NCBI GenBank assembly: GCA_028281325.1
Contig: JANQKC010000035.1
Span: 248,001 to 312,000, forward strand
Direction of reading: 5' to 3'
DNA: 64,000 nucleotides
DNA from: Alphaproteobacteria bacterium
Lineage (GTDB): Bacteria; Pseudomonadota; Alphaproteobacteria; UBA8366
In this document: in pieces, positions 36,704 to 45,517 of the stretch
How the letters are laid out: every line of letters starts with the position of its first letter
Position numbering within the stretch: the first letter of the stretch is position 1
The notes under the pieces: generated by a model
Database searches by the model: none
What the model was told of the DNA's origin: nothing
The model's input: the letters and a program-made list of their open reading frames with translations, nothing else
Translations under genes and position numbers: made by a program

Positions 36704-37900
36704 CTACCAACGAACGCGTTGTCGGACAAGCAACTCAGCCTTTTCCTGCGGCACGGGACGCGCCAGCAGGAACCCCTGCCCGCAATCGCAGCCAAGATCG
36801 CGGAGCACCTGGATTTCGGATTTGTCCTCAATGCCTTCGGCAACGATCGACATGCCGAGTTCCTTGGCGAGATCGATGATCGTTCGGACGATTTTCCGGC
36901 TTCGCGGATCGCCGACCATGCTGGTAATGAACATCCGGTCGATCTTGAGGATGTCCAACGGGAAACGATGCAGAAACGCCAGATTGGCGTAGCCCGTCCC
37001 GAAGTCGTCCGCGGCGATGCGGATCCCCTGGCCCTGAAACTTGCGCATGGCGTCGAGGACATGATCCGGGTCTTCGATCAGCAGCGTTTCGGTAATCTCG
37101 AATACGACGCTCTCGGAGGCGACGCCGGACTCGCCGACGATTTGCATTAGGTCGTCGACCTCCTCGCTGGTGAAGAGCTGCCGGTTGGAAATATTGACGC
37201 TGATCCCGATAGGCCTGGAGTCGCCGTCGAGACTGTCGACAACCGCCTGCAACTGTTTTTGCCCTTCGAGAGCGCGTCGCAGCATCCATCGGCCCATTGG
37301 AACGATCATGCCCGTCTCTTCGGCCAGCTTGATAAAGCTGGATGGCACGACGGTGCCGTGCTCGGGATGGTCCCACCGCACCAATGCTTCGAAGCCCGTG
37401 ACACGCCCGTTCGAGAGGTCGACGATCGGCTGATAGTGCAAGCTCAGCGAATCGCCGTCGATGGCGGCCTGCAGGTCGGCTTCGAGCTTGCCACGATCCC
37501 GCACATGCTCCGCCCGGCATTTACTTCCCAGTGCCTGGGCGCTGCTATCGAGCATGACCCGTTGGGTTGTCCGCAGCCGGTCCAGCGTCATCCGCACGAG
37601 GAGTTGAATCAGCGGGTCGGCTTGGTTGACGCGCTCTTGCAGATCGTCGCGTTCGATGACGATGACCTGAGTCTCTTCGGTGGCCACGGCCGTCGCGCTG
37701 CGCGGCGATCCGTCGACCAAAGCCATCTCCCCCAACAACTCGCCATCGCCCAACCGAGCCAACACGACCTTACGGCCTTTGCTCAGCTGCGACACCTCGA
37801 TCGTGCCCTGCTCAATCGCATAGGCGAAGTGACCTTCGTCCCCTTCGGCGAAAATCTTAGCGCCGGCGGGGAAAATCTGCCGGGGCAACAAATCCGTCAT
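36704..37900 (-). CDS. Cyclic-nucleotide-binding / EAL domain protein, c-di-GMP phosphodiesterase
   Basis: A 398-residue soluble protein. The N-terminal CNB domain (about 8-110) has a recognisable phosphate cassette GELLGEMALVDGSPRSATAVA-like (53-73). The EAL domain spans about 138-395 with FEALVRW (EAL at 171-173), the catalytic-site DDFGTGYANL, KIDRMFI, an EGIED and QGFLLARP, so phosphodiesterase activity is expected. cAMP or cGMP, or only a CNB fold without ligand, may regulate c-di-GMP breakdown. Single gene between the amidase and the VOC gene. Confidence 0.9.
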   Translation of the reverse strand: MTDLLPRQIFPAGAKIFAEGDEGHFAYAIEQGTIEVSQLSKGRKVVLARLGDGELLGEMALVDGSPRSATAVATEETQVIVIERDDLQERVNQADPLIQLLVRMTLDRLRTTQRVMLDSSAQALGSKCRAEHVRDRGKLEADLQAAIDGDSLSLHYQPIVDLSNGRVTGFEALVRWDHPEHGTVVPSSFIKLAEETGMIVPMGRWMLRRALEGQKQLQAVVDSLDGDSRPIGISVNISNRQLFTSEEVDDLMQIVGESGVASESVVFEITETLLIEDPDHVLDAMRKFQGQGIRIAADDFGTGYANLAFLHRFPLDILKIDRMFITSMVGDPRSRKIVRTIIDLAKELGMSIVAEGIEDKSEIQVLRDLGCDCGQGFLLARPVPQEKAELLVRQRVRW

Positions 37901-37924
37901 GCGTTTGTCCTATGACCGTCCGCT

Positions 37925-38842
37925 TCATTGTCCCCACGGCAGAGCATATTCTTTGCTGGTAAACAGCAATATGCCACCCAACGCCGGCGGACAAACGACC
38001 GCTACCACGTCGTTTGTTAATTCTCTGTAAAGAATTTCCTTAGACTTTAAGTAATTGATCGTGCCTGATAAATCACGACACCGGAGCGTGTATCCGGCGA
38101 TGTACGGCAACCCCGGAATCGCGAAATCGGCAACAAGCCCGGTTAGCATCGCAGGCGTCAGCAAGGCGACCCGTCCCCGCTCGACGGCAATTAACCAACC
38201 GTCGCCAATCTTTTCCGCCTTCCGGTCGAGATACCGCTCATAACGCCCTACCGCCTCGTCGGGGTTGTCCACGCATATGAAGAGTTCGGTCAGGCGCTCG
38301 GCGCCATTCGCATGCCCCATCCAACGTTCCTGCCACAGCAGGTCCGGCGTGTGATGGGTCAGGAACTGAATGCGCCCTTCGGCCATCGTGCCGGGAACCG
38401 GACGAATCACCGTGAACTGAAGAGTACCGGTGTCTCCGTTTTCGTCGTCGACCTCGCGCCGCAGATCGACCACAGGGCGTTGGTCGAACCCTTCGCCGAT
38501 CAGCCGTTCGCGCTGCGCCGGCGAGTCGGCGCACCCGAAGGCCGCAAGATGAACACCGACATACCGGTCGATCCCGGCACTGACTTCCCGACCGACCGCC
38601 GTGTCCGCTGTCGGCGTCAAGATTTCAAGATACCCTTCCCGCAACATGATGCACTGGTTCGCACTGCCGGCCGGCACGATCGGTTCGCCCGGCGCCGTAG
38701 AGTTCGTGTGTTCGGTGTACGGCGTCAGGATGAAGCCGAGGTTTTCCAGCGCATCGGCCGCCGGCTCCATATCCGGCACCCAGTGGGCGATATGGTCCAA
38801 AAAGATTTCTTTCCCATGCGCTGTTTGTCTGAATTCCGTCAT
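37925..38842 (-). CDS. VOC-family (glyoxalase-like) protein
   Basis: A 305-residue protein of the vicinal oxygen chelate superfamily, resembling the Glyoxalase_3 group. It begins IFLDHIAHWVPDMEPAADAL (metal His near 17-20) and has paired beta-alpha-beta modules, the second around 185-295. Lyases, isomerases and dioxygenases share the fold, so the reaction is open. It follows the ThDP enzyme gene by only 9 bases and probably acts on the same small keto or carboxylic compound. Confidence 0.75.
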   Translation of the reverse strand: MTEFRQTAHGKEIFLDHIAHWVPDMEPAADALENLGFILTPYTEHTNSTAPGEPIVPAGSANQCIMLREGYLEILTPTADTAVGREVSAGIDRYVGVHLAAFGCADSPAQRERLIGEGFDQRPVVDLRREVDDENGDTGTLQFTVIRPVPGTMAEGRIQFLTHHTPDLLWQERWMGHANGAERLTELFICVDNPDEAVGRYERYLDRKAEKIGDGWLIAVERGRVALLTPAMLTGLVADFAIPGLPYIAGYTLRCRDLSGTINYLKSKEILYRELTNDVVAVVCPPALGGILLFTSKEYALPWGQ

Positions 38843-38851
38843 TTCCCGCTC

Positions 38852-40546
38852 CTACGCTACCCATTCACTGACCGGTGCTCGTGCTTCCTGCAGCGGCTGG
38901 CAGATCACGTCGACCAACGCCGGCCCGCCGCATTCGGTCGCCGCCCGGAACGCCTTCTGCAGATCGGCCGGGTCTTCGACGGTCCAGGTCTTTAGACCGA
39001 AGGCCGCGGCGACCTTCGCATGATCCGTGCGCGAGAAGTCGACCGAATAATACCGCTCATCATAGCCGCTTTTCTGACCGGCCTTGATCCAGCCGAACAC
39101 GCTGTTCGAGATGACGACAATGGTGATCGGCAGGTTGAAGCGCACGATCGTCTCAAGCTCGCCGACCGACATGCCGAAACTGCCGTCGCCCGTGACCGCC
39201 ACGACCCGGCGGTCCGGCCGGCCGTAATGCGCGCCGATCGCGCCGGCGATCGAAAATCCGAGGGCGCCATGCGCCCGGTTCGAAATGAACTGCCGACCGG
39301 TCGTGGTCTGCCGATAGAAGGCCGAAAAATAGGGACAGGGCGTCCCCGGATCGGCGACCGTGATCGCATCCTCCGGCAACACGGCTTGCAAATCGGCGAT
39401 CACACGTTCCGGCTTGATGGGCCTGTCATTCGAATCGGCCAAGGCTTGGAACGCATCGAACTTCGCCTTTTTCATCGTGGCGATCCGATCTCGGATTGCG
39501 CCAGCGTCACCGCCTTTCACGCCGCGGCCGGAAATCTCGGCCGCCAATGCTCCAAGCGCTTCGCGGGCATCGCCAACGACAGCAGCGTCCGTTTCATAGC
39601 TCGCGCCGATCACGCCCGGGTCGACATCGACATGGACGATCTTCGCCGCTCCCGGCGCGGGATGACGCCACCGTTCCGTCGTCACCGAGCCCGCGCGGCA
39701 ACTGACGAAGACGACGACATCCGCCGCATCGACGATGTCACGGGTCTCCGGCGTGCCGCCGTTACTGCCGACCACGCCGACCGCGAGCGGATGAGCGTCG
39801 GAGATGCTGCCCTGCCCGCTGACCGTGGTCGCGACCGGCGCGTCCAACAACTCCGCCAGGGTCTGGAGTTCTGCCTCCCCGCCGGAAATAACCACGCCGC
39901 CGCCGCAGATGAAGATCGGCTGCTTCCCGGCCAGGATCACGTCCGCCGCGCGGCCGATGGACTCCTCATCCGGCCCGGTGCGCCAGGCGGGGAATCGGCC
40001 AAGGCTTTCGTCCGCCCAAACGTCCGCTTCGTCGACCGGCTGATTCTGGACGTCGTAGGGCAACCCGATATGCGCGGCCCCGGGCTTGCCCGTCGTCATC
40101 TCGCGAAAGGCGCGGCGCACCATCTTCGGCAGCTCCGCACCGGTATCGAGCACGCAATTCCATTTCGTCAATGGGCGGTACAAGGCGTCCTGGTCCAGTT
40201 CGGTCAAGGTATAGCGGCCGCGGCCGGTCACCGAGATATCCGTCGTGACCGCCAGGATCGGGATCGACGACTCGTTCGCTTCGACGACGCCCGGCAGAAT
40301 GTAGGTTGCGCCGCCGCCGCTCGGCCCTTCGCAAACGCCGACCTTCCCGGTGACGCGCGCGTAACAATCGGCCATATACGCCGCATGCCGCTCGTCCCGA
40401 GTAAGCACATGGGTCATATCCTGACCGGTTCGATAGAGCGCATCGTAAAATGGCAGGCTGGTGTCACCACACAGGCCAAAGATCGTATCGACACCATGCA
40501 GCCGAAGCATTTTCACGAGGGCTTCGGCGCTCGTCAACTGGTTCAT
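38852..40546 (-). CDS. Thiamine-diphosphate-dependent enzyme, acetolactate-synthase-like
   Basis: A 564-residue ThDP enzyme with the three classic domains: PYR with catalytic Glu (E52 in TRDERHAAYMADCYARVTG), a central regulatory-like domain (about 190-330), and the PP domain with the GDG...N motif (VTGDGSFGMSVGELET...VISNSVFGW, about 455-485). No small regulatory subunit (ilvH) is nearby, and it lacks the branched-chain operon setting, so a catabolic decarboxylase, carboligase or sulfoacetaldehyde-acetyltransferase-type role is more likely than IlvB. Paired with a VOC gene. Confidence 0.85.
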   Translation of the reverse strand: MNQLTSAEALVKMLRLHGVDTIFGLCGDTSLPFYDALYRTGQDMTHVLTRDERHAAYMADCYARVTGKVGVCEGPSGGGATYILPGVVEANESSIPILAVTTDISVTGRGRYTLTELDQDALYRPLTKWNCVLDTGAELPKMVRRAFREMTTGKPGAAHIGLPYDVQNQPVDEADVWADESLGRFPAWRTGPDEESIGRAADVILAGKQPIFICGGGVVISGGEAELQTLAELLDAPVATTVSGQGSISDAHPLAVGVVGSNGGTPETRDIVDAADVVVFVSCRAGSVTTERWRHPAPGAAKIVHVDVDPGVIGASYETDAAVVGDAREALGALAAEISGRGVKGGDAGAIRDRIATMKKAKFDAFQALADSNDRPIKPERVIADLQAVLPEDAITVADPGTPCPYFSAFYRQTTTGRQFISNRAHGALGFSIAGAIGAHYGRPDRRVVAVTGDGSFGMSVGELETIVRFNLPITIVVISNSVFGWIKAGQKSGYDERYYSVDFSRTDHAKVAAAFGLKTWTVEDPADLQKAFRAATECGGPALVDVICQPLQEARAPVSEWVA

Positions 40547-40622
40547 TCCGGTCGCTCCGCAGTCATCATTGAGAGGGCAATAAACTCACGCCGACGGGCG
40601 ATTTGCAAGCCGTGCCCAAGCC

Positions 40623-43190
40623 TTACGTCGGCGACCCGACCAATCCACCGGTGAGTGTCCGTTCGCCGCCAAGGATCGCGAAGACATCCTCGAAGATGCC
40701 GCTGCTCGGTTCGCGCAAGACACGTTCCATCGGCCAGTCTTCGAGAACCGACTGCCAGAACCGGCCATGCGGCCAAGGAAAAGGCTTGGCCGCGGTGCTA
40801 ATCATCAGGTCGACAAAGCACCAGGCAAGATCGATTTGCTGCTCGGTCAGCGCGGTGCCGTCGGGATCGTCGAGAGCGAGACGGATCAAGCGAAAGAAAT
40901 CCTCCATCGTCTCGGCTTGCCGCGTAACCCCAATCTCACCGAAGAAGGGCCGGGCCGGCGTGACGCCCTGGATACCGAGAACCGCCATGTCCAGACCGAT
41001 GCGATCAGTATAGTACAGCCCAAGTTGGGCGGTCTCGAGAAGCCGGTACGCGTTGACCGGGTCCGCCGAGGGGATGATCCGTATATTCTCCGGCAATTCG
41101 ACCCATCGGCGGCGGAACAGGTTGGAAGCTTCCGCGGCGTCTTCCGCCGTATCGTCCGGATGCAATCGGATTACCAACTGCCATTCGCGGTGAGCCTCGA
41201 AATACTCCGCCGTTCCGATCAACCAATCATCGATTTTCGGGAAGGCCGCGCTCCGGCCGCGCACGGCCAAGGCGGCGGCGTTTTCCGCGAACAGAACGAC
41301 GACCGGCTTCGTTTCATCCAATTGCAGGTCCTTCAAGAGCGTCCGTGCCCGGCTGCCCGGTTCATGCCGTCCCCGTGGCTCGATCTCTTGATGATCGCCG
41401 CCTTCCTTTGCCGACAACCACGCCATAACCCGTTCGCGCCGCTCGGAGGTCATCGAATGCGGCGCGTCTTCCGCCCATAACGCCGCGATGTCATGCTGCG
41501 CCGGCGCGCCGTTCGCCGTAACCAAGACAGCGCCCGGAACGTCCGCGCTGGTCTGCCAGGTCAGCCGCGCGACGTTCTGATGGCGCGCGGCTTCGACAGC
41601 GGCGGCGGATTCCCCGGCCATCCCTTCGAACACGACCAATTGATCCGGCCCTTGCGCCGTTACGTAGGTTTGCATCCGCAGCAGCACATCGAGGTTTCGC
41701 AGCATCCGCCAACGCCATTGCCCGCGTACGGGCTGAACCGTCAAATCAACATCGGTGGTGCCCGCATGGCGAAAAATATCCGCACGCGCCAGGTCATCGG
41801 CGACGTTCTTCAACGCGGGGTCCGCCGGCGCCTGTGCGATCGTGCGCAAATCGACCAAGGTCAGGCCATCCGGCAGTCCCTTTTCGGCGAGGGTGGCGAG
41901 TTCGCGGGCCAGCAATTCCTCGTCCCACCGAAGCGCGTCGACATCCATCTCGTCCGACGCATGGAAGCGGATCGACGGGGACCATACGACGTCGACCCGG
42001 TGCCCACGGGCAAACAGGACGCAGGCAATTGCGAAACAGGCTTGGATTTCCTGCGGGCCGGCGCCAAACAACGCGATATGCCGTCGCCGCGCGGCGCCGC
42101 GCCAATGGTCCTGCGCCAATGCGGCCCATTCGGCCGCGTGCCGGCCGAAATCCCAGCGCGTGACCGGATAGTGCGCCGGCAGCAAGGGCCGCTCCGCATA
42201 TTCCTGCACCACGTCGCGAATCGCGGAGATGGACTCGCCGCCTCGACCCACCGCCACGCCCAACCATGCATGCGACTTGTCCCACGGGTCGCCGCGAACA
42301 CGCAACGCTTCCTCCATGTGATAAATCGCGCCGCCGATCGACCCTTGTTTTTCCTGCAACAAGGCCATCTCGTGATGGCAATGCGAGAAGGCAAACGCAA
42401 CGGCCTCGAAGGCGCGGCGCAGGCCATCCAACGACGCCGCATGTCCCGCCGCCTCTTCCAACGTGCGCAAGCAAACCCGGTAGGTCGCAACCGCCTGGTC
42501 GGGGCTATCTTCCCGCTCCAGGAATTTCGCAAGCCCGACGCCCGACACCGCAAAAACCAATAACGATTGAACCCATGCAGCACGATCCAGTTGCCCCGCC
42601 CGCGGCGACGCCGTGGCATTCGGCGTTCGGATCTTGGTGTATTCCTCGGTGATCCGGCGATGGGCGCGACGCAGCGTCTCCCGTCGAAGGGCGGCCGCCT
42701 CTTTCAGCTGCCCGTCGTCCCCCAAGGCGACCGCCAGAAGCTCGCGGGAGTCGAGATCGTCGGGATCGTTCACCACCGCAACCCGCAAATGATATATCGC
42801 ATCGGATCGCCGGCCCGCATCCGAATGGATTTCGGCCAATCCCAAATGGGCGGCCGTCCAGCACGGATCGCGCGACAACGCCGTATGATAGGCGTCCCGC
42901 GCGCCGTCCGGGTCGCCGCAGCGCCGGCGAACCCGCGCGGCATCACAGATGATCTCGGGATCTTCGGGTTCGGTCAGCAACGCACGGTCGACAAAATCGA
43001 GCGCGCGCGCCGTCTCCTGGCTGTCACGGCTGATCGCGGCGGCCATCAGCAACGGACGGGGCGCATCGGGCATGCGCCGGATCAACATCTGACAAGCCGC
43101 CATCGCTTCGGCAAGACCGCCCCGCCGCCGCAGGTCCTCGACCGCCGCCAACTGCAGAGTGCCGCTATCCGCCTCTTCCTTGACCGGCAA
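40623..43190 (-). CDS. TPR protein with C-terminal glycosyltransferase-like domain
   Basis: An 855-residue protein. Residues about 10-170 form tetratricopeptide repeats (RDAYHTALSRDPCWTAAHLGLAEIHSDAGRRSDAIYHLR), and a further helical section follows. The C-terminal 220 residues (KPVVVLFAEN, QLVIRLHPDD, LLETAQLGLYYTDRIGLDMAVLGIQGVTPARPFFGEIG) resemble the end of GT-B transferases of the capsule KpsC/KpsS kind. I infer a polysaccharide-related transferase, not proven. The start is uncertain: I take TTG 43190 (GAGG 11 bases before). The frame continues to a TTG at 43310 through a hydrophobic stretch. The expected region between would hold the promoter. Confidence 0.6.
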   Translation of the reverse strand: MPVKEEADSGTLQLAAVEDLRRRGGLAEAMAACQMLIRRMPDAPRPLLMAAAISRDSQETARALDFVDRALLTEPEDPEIICDAARVRRRCGDPDGARDAYHTALSRDPCWTAAHLGLAEIHSDAGRRSDAIYHLRVAVVNDPDDLDSRELLAVALGDDGQLKEAAALRRETLRRAHRRITEEYTKIRTPNATASPRAGQLDRAAWVQSLLVFAVSGVGLAKFLEREDSPDQAVATYRVCLRTLEEAAGHAASLDGLRRAFEAVAFAFSHCHHEMALLQEKQGSIGGAIYHMEEALRVRGDPWDKSHAWLGVAVGRGGESISAIRDVVQEYAERPLLPAHYPVTRWDFGRHAAEWAALAQDHWRGAARRRHIALFGAGPQEIQACFAIACVLFARGHRVDVVWSPSIRFHASDEMDVDALRWDEELLARELATLAEKGLPDGLTLVDLRTIAQAPADPALKNVADDLARADIFRHAGTTDVDLTVQPVRGQWRWRMLRNLDVLLRMQTYVTAQGPDQLVVFEGMAGESAAAVEAARHQNVARLTWQTSADVPGAVLVTANGAPAQHDIAALWAEDAPHSMTSERRERVMAWLSAKEGGDHQEIEPRGRHEPGSRARTLLKDLQLDETKPVVVLFAENAAALAVRGRSAAFPKIDDWLIGTAEYFEAHREWQLVIRLHPDDTAEDAAEASNLFRRRWVELPENIRIIPSADPVNAYRLLETAQLGLYYTDRIGLDMAVLGIQGVTPARPFFGEIGVTRQAETMEDFFRLIRLALDDPDGTALTEQQIDLAWCFVDLMISTAAKPFPWPHGRFWQSVLEDWPMERVLREPSSGIFEDVFAILGGERTLTGGLVGSPT

Positions 43191-43420
43191 TGTGTGATCA
43201 GCCTCTTTGCTTATTGGCGAACGAAACCTGTAGTATGCCGCGAAAATTCCGCAACAGAACAGGAACAGTCTCACCCGCGAAGAATAGAGCCCACAAGGTC
43301 CACAGGCCAATACCGCGATACGTCTCTATTCCATCGTACGGGCAAGTATGATCCTTAAAACGGATCAGGCGACGATCAGTCCTTCAATCCAAAACCATAC
43401 ACGGTAGTTCGACCAGCAGC

Positions 43421-45517
43421 ATGTCCGAAACCAATCTCGCCGACGCTCTCTTCACACCACGCTCCATCGCGCTCATCGGCGCCTCGGATAAACCGGGGGC
43501 GAATAACTCCCGAACGCAGGTCTATCTGGAAAAACACGGCTATCAGGGTACGGTCTACCCAGTTCATCCAACGCGCGAGACGGTCTATGGCGTCAAATGC
43601 TATCCGTCGGTGACGGACATTCCCGACCAAGTCGACCACGCCTTCATCACCACACCGCCGAAGACCGTCCCGAAGATCATCCGCGAGTGCGGTGACGCGA
43701 ACGTTCCCGTGGCCACCGTCTTCACCTCGGACTTTGCGGAAGCCGGCGGCGACGGCGTCCGGCTGCAGGAAGAGCTTATCGAGGCGGCCAAAACGGCCGG
43801 GGTCCGGTTGATCGGACCGAACTGCATGGGCGTCTACAATACCGACCCGCCCGCGACGATCGCGCCGAATACGGTGTTGCAACTGCCGACGCTGAACAAA
43901 GGCAATCTTGGCGTCATCTCCCACAGCGGCAGCCTTACGGGCACCTTCATATCGCGCGGTCAGGCGCGCGGGCTCGGCTTTTCCAAGATCGTATCGATCG
44001 GAAACGAGAGCGACGTTTCCGTCGCCGAGGTCGGCGAGATCCTCGTGGACGATCCGAAGACCGAAGCGATCCTTCTATTCCTGGAGACGATACGGTCCGC
44101 CGATGCCTTCGCCGCCATGGCGCGGCGCGCCTACGACGCCGGAAAACCCATCATCGTCTACAAACTCGGCCGGTCGGAAGCGGCCCAACAATTCACCGCG
44201 TCCCACACCGGCGCAATCGCGGGCACCGACGCGGCCGTCGATGCCTTCTTCCGGCACCACGGCATCATCCGGGTCGACCTGTTCGAAACCCTCTTCGAGC
44301 TGCCGCTGTTGCTCCTGGGGCGCAAGCCGAAACCGGGCAAGACCGTGTCCGTGCTCAGCACCACGGGCGGCGGCGGCGGCATGGTGGTCGACAGCCTCGG
44401 CCGCCAAGGGATCGACGCCGTCGGCATTCCCGATGCAAAGGCACGCGCATTATTGGACCAAGGGGCGGTTTTTTCGAACGGCCCGCTGATCGACCTGACG
44501 TTCAACGGGACGAACCCGAAGAACACATCGTTGTTGCTCAACGAACTGCTGGCCATGCCCGAAAATGACGGCGTGATCATGGTCGTCGGCTCGTCGGCGC
44601 AGTTCAATCCGGAGAATGCGGTCAAACCGTTCCTGGACCTGGCGGATTCGGAAAAACCGATCGGGGCCTTCCTGGTGCCGACCGCCGAGAAATCGAACCA
44701 GATGCTGACCAACGCAGGCATCGCTGCCTTCCGGACACCCGAGGGCTGCGCGGATGCTTTTCGTTGCTGTTTGAGTTGGCAACCGCCCATCCCGGTGCCG
44801 GAAGCACCCTCCTTCGATGATGACAGAATGGCCGCGTTGGTCGACGACTTGCCGGCCGGCACCGCCGACGAGGAAAGAGCCCGCACCGTTTTCGGCACGC
44901 TCGGCGTGCCACAGGTCGCGGCCGCCACAGCGCGGAACGCGGACGCGGGCCTCGCAATTGCCGAGTCCGTCGGTTTTCCCATGGTCGCCAAGATCCTTTC
45001 CCCTGACATCGCCCATAAGACCGAAGCCGGCGGCGTCGAATTGAACATTACCGACACGGACGCGCTGGCCAACGCCCTCGCCATCATTCAAGAACGTGTC
45101 GCCAGCCACAATCCGTCGGCCGAATTGAACGGATTCCTGCTGCAACGCATGGAGCGCGGCCTCGCCGAAGTGTTGCTCGGCTATCGCGTGGACTCGCTCG
45201 TCGGCCCAACCGTGGTCCTCGGCGCCGGCGGCGTCCTGTCGGAGATTTACGGCGACATCGCCATCCGCATCGCACCGGTTTCGGTGGAAACCGCACGGGA
45301 GATGATCGAGGAAGTAGACGGCCTCGCGCCGATCCGCGGCTATCGGGGGATGCCCAAGGGCGACCTGGACGCGCTGGCCGACGCCATCGTCGCCGTTTCC
45401 AACCTGGCCCGGCTGAACGGCGCGCGCATAACGGAAGCGGAGATCAACCCGCTTCTGGTCAAGCCGGAAGGCAACGGCGTCGTCGCGGTCGACGGCCTGA
45501 TCGTCGCCAAGGCCTAG
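43421..45517 (+). CDS. NDP-forming acyl-CoA synthetase (acetate-CoA ligase family)
   Basis: A 698-residue fused alpha/beta ADP-forming acyl-CoA synthetase. The CoA-binding domain is at about 1-135 and the ligase CoA domains at about 150-450, with the phospho-His in SHTGAIAGTD (H262). An ATP-grasp domain is at about 480-698 (FPMVAKILSPDIAHKTEAGGV, VLGAGGVLSEIY, ending ITEAEINPLLV). It converts a carboxylate, CoA and ATP to acyl-CoA and ADP. Divergent from the TPR gene. A second, truncated copy of its last 48 codons lies at 46434-46571. Confidence 0.92.
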   Translation: MSETNLADALFTPRSIALIGASDKPGANNSRTQVYLEKHGYQGTVYPVHPTRETVYGVKCYPSVTDIPDQVDHAFITTPPKTVPKIIRECGDANVPVATVFTSDFAEAGGDGVRLQEELIEAAKTAGVRLIGPNCMGVYNTDPPATIAPNTVLQLPTLNKGNLGVISHSGSLTGTFISRGQARGLGFSKIVSIGNESDVSVAEVGEILVDDPKTEAILLFLETIRSADAFAAMARRAYDAGKPIIVYKLGRSEAAQQFTASHTGAIAGTDAAVDAFFRHHGIIRVDLFETLFELPLLLLGRKPKPGKTVSVLSTTGGGGGMVVDSLGRQGIDAVGIPDAKARALLDQGAVFSNGPLIDLTFNGTNPKNTSLLLNELLAMPENDGVIMVVGSSAQFNPENAVKPFLDLADSEKPIGAFLVPTAEKSNQMLTNAGIAAFRTPEGCADAFRCCLSWQPPIPVPEAPSFDDDRMAALVDDLPAGTADEERARTVFGTLGVPQVAAATARNADAGLAIAESVGFPMVAKILSPDIAHKTEAGGVELNITDTDALANALAIIQERVASHNPSAELNGFLLQRMERGLAEVLLGYRVDSLVGPTVVLGAGGVLSEIYGDIAIRIAPVSVETAREMIEEVDGLAPIRGYRGMPKGDLDALADAIVAVSNLARLNGARITEAEINPLLVKPEGNGVVAVDGLIVAKA

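Noticed and set aside
39020-40654. Antisense frame of 544 codons over the ThDP enzyme
   Set aside because: The ThDP enzyme on the other strand has full family motifs; the antisense product is Arg/His/Asp rich with no motif.
43349-43367. TGATCC and GGATCA inverted repeat before the acyl-CoA synthetase
   Set aside because: Six-base arms with a seven-base spacer are expected by chance at this length; not strong enough to call.
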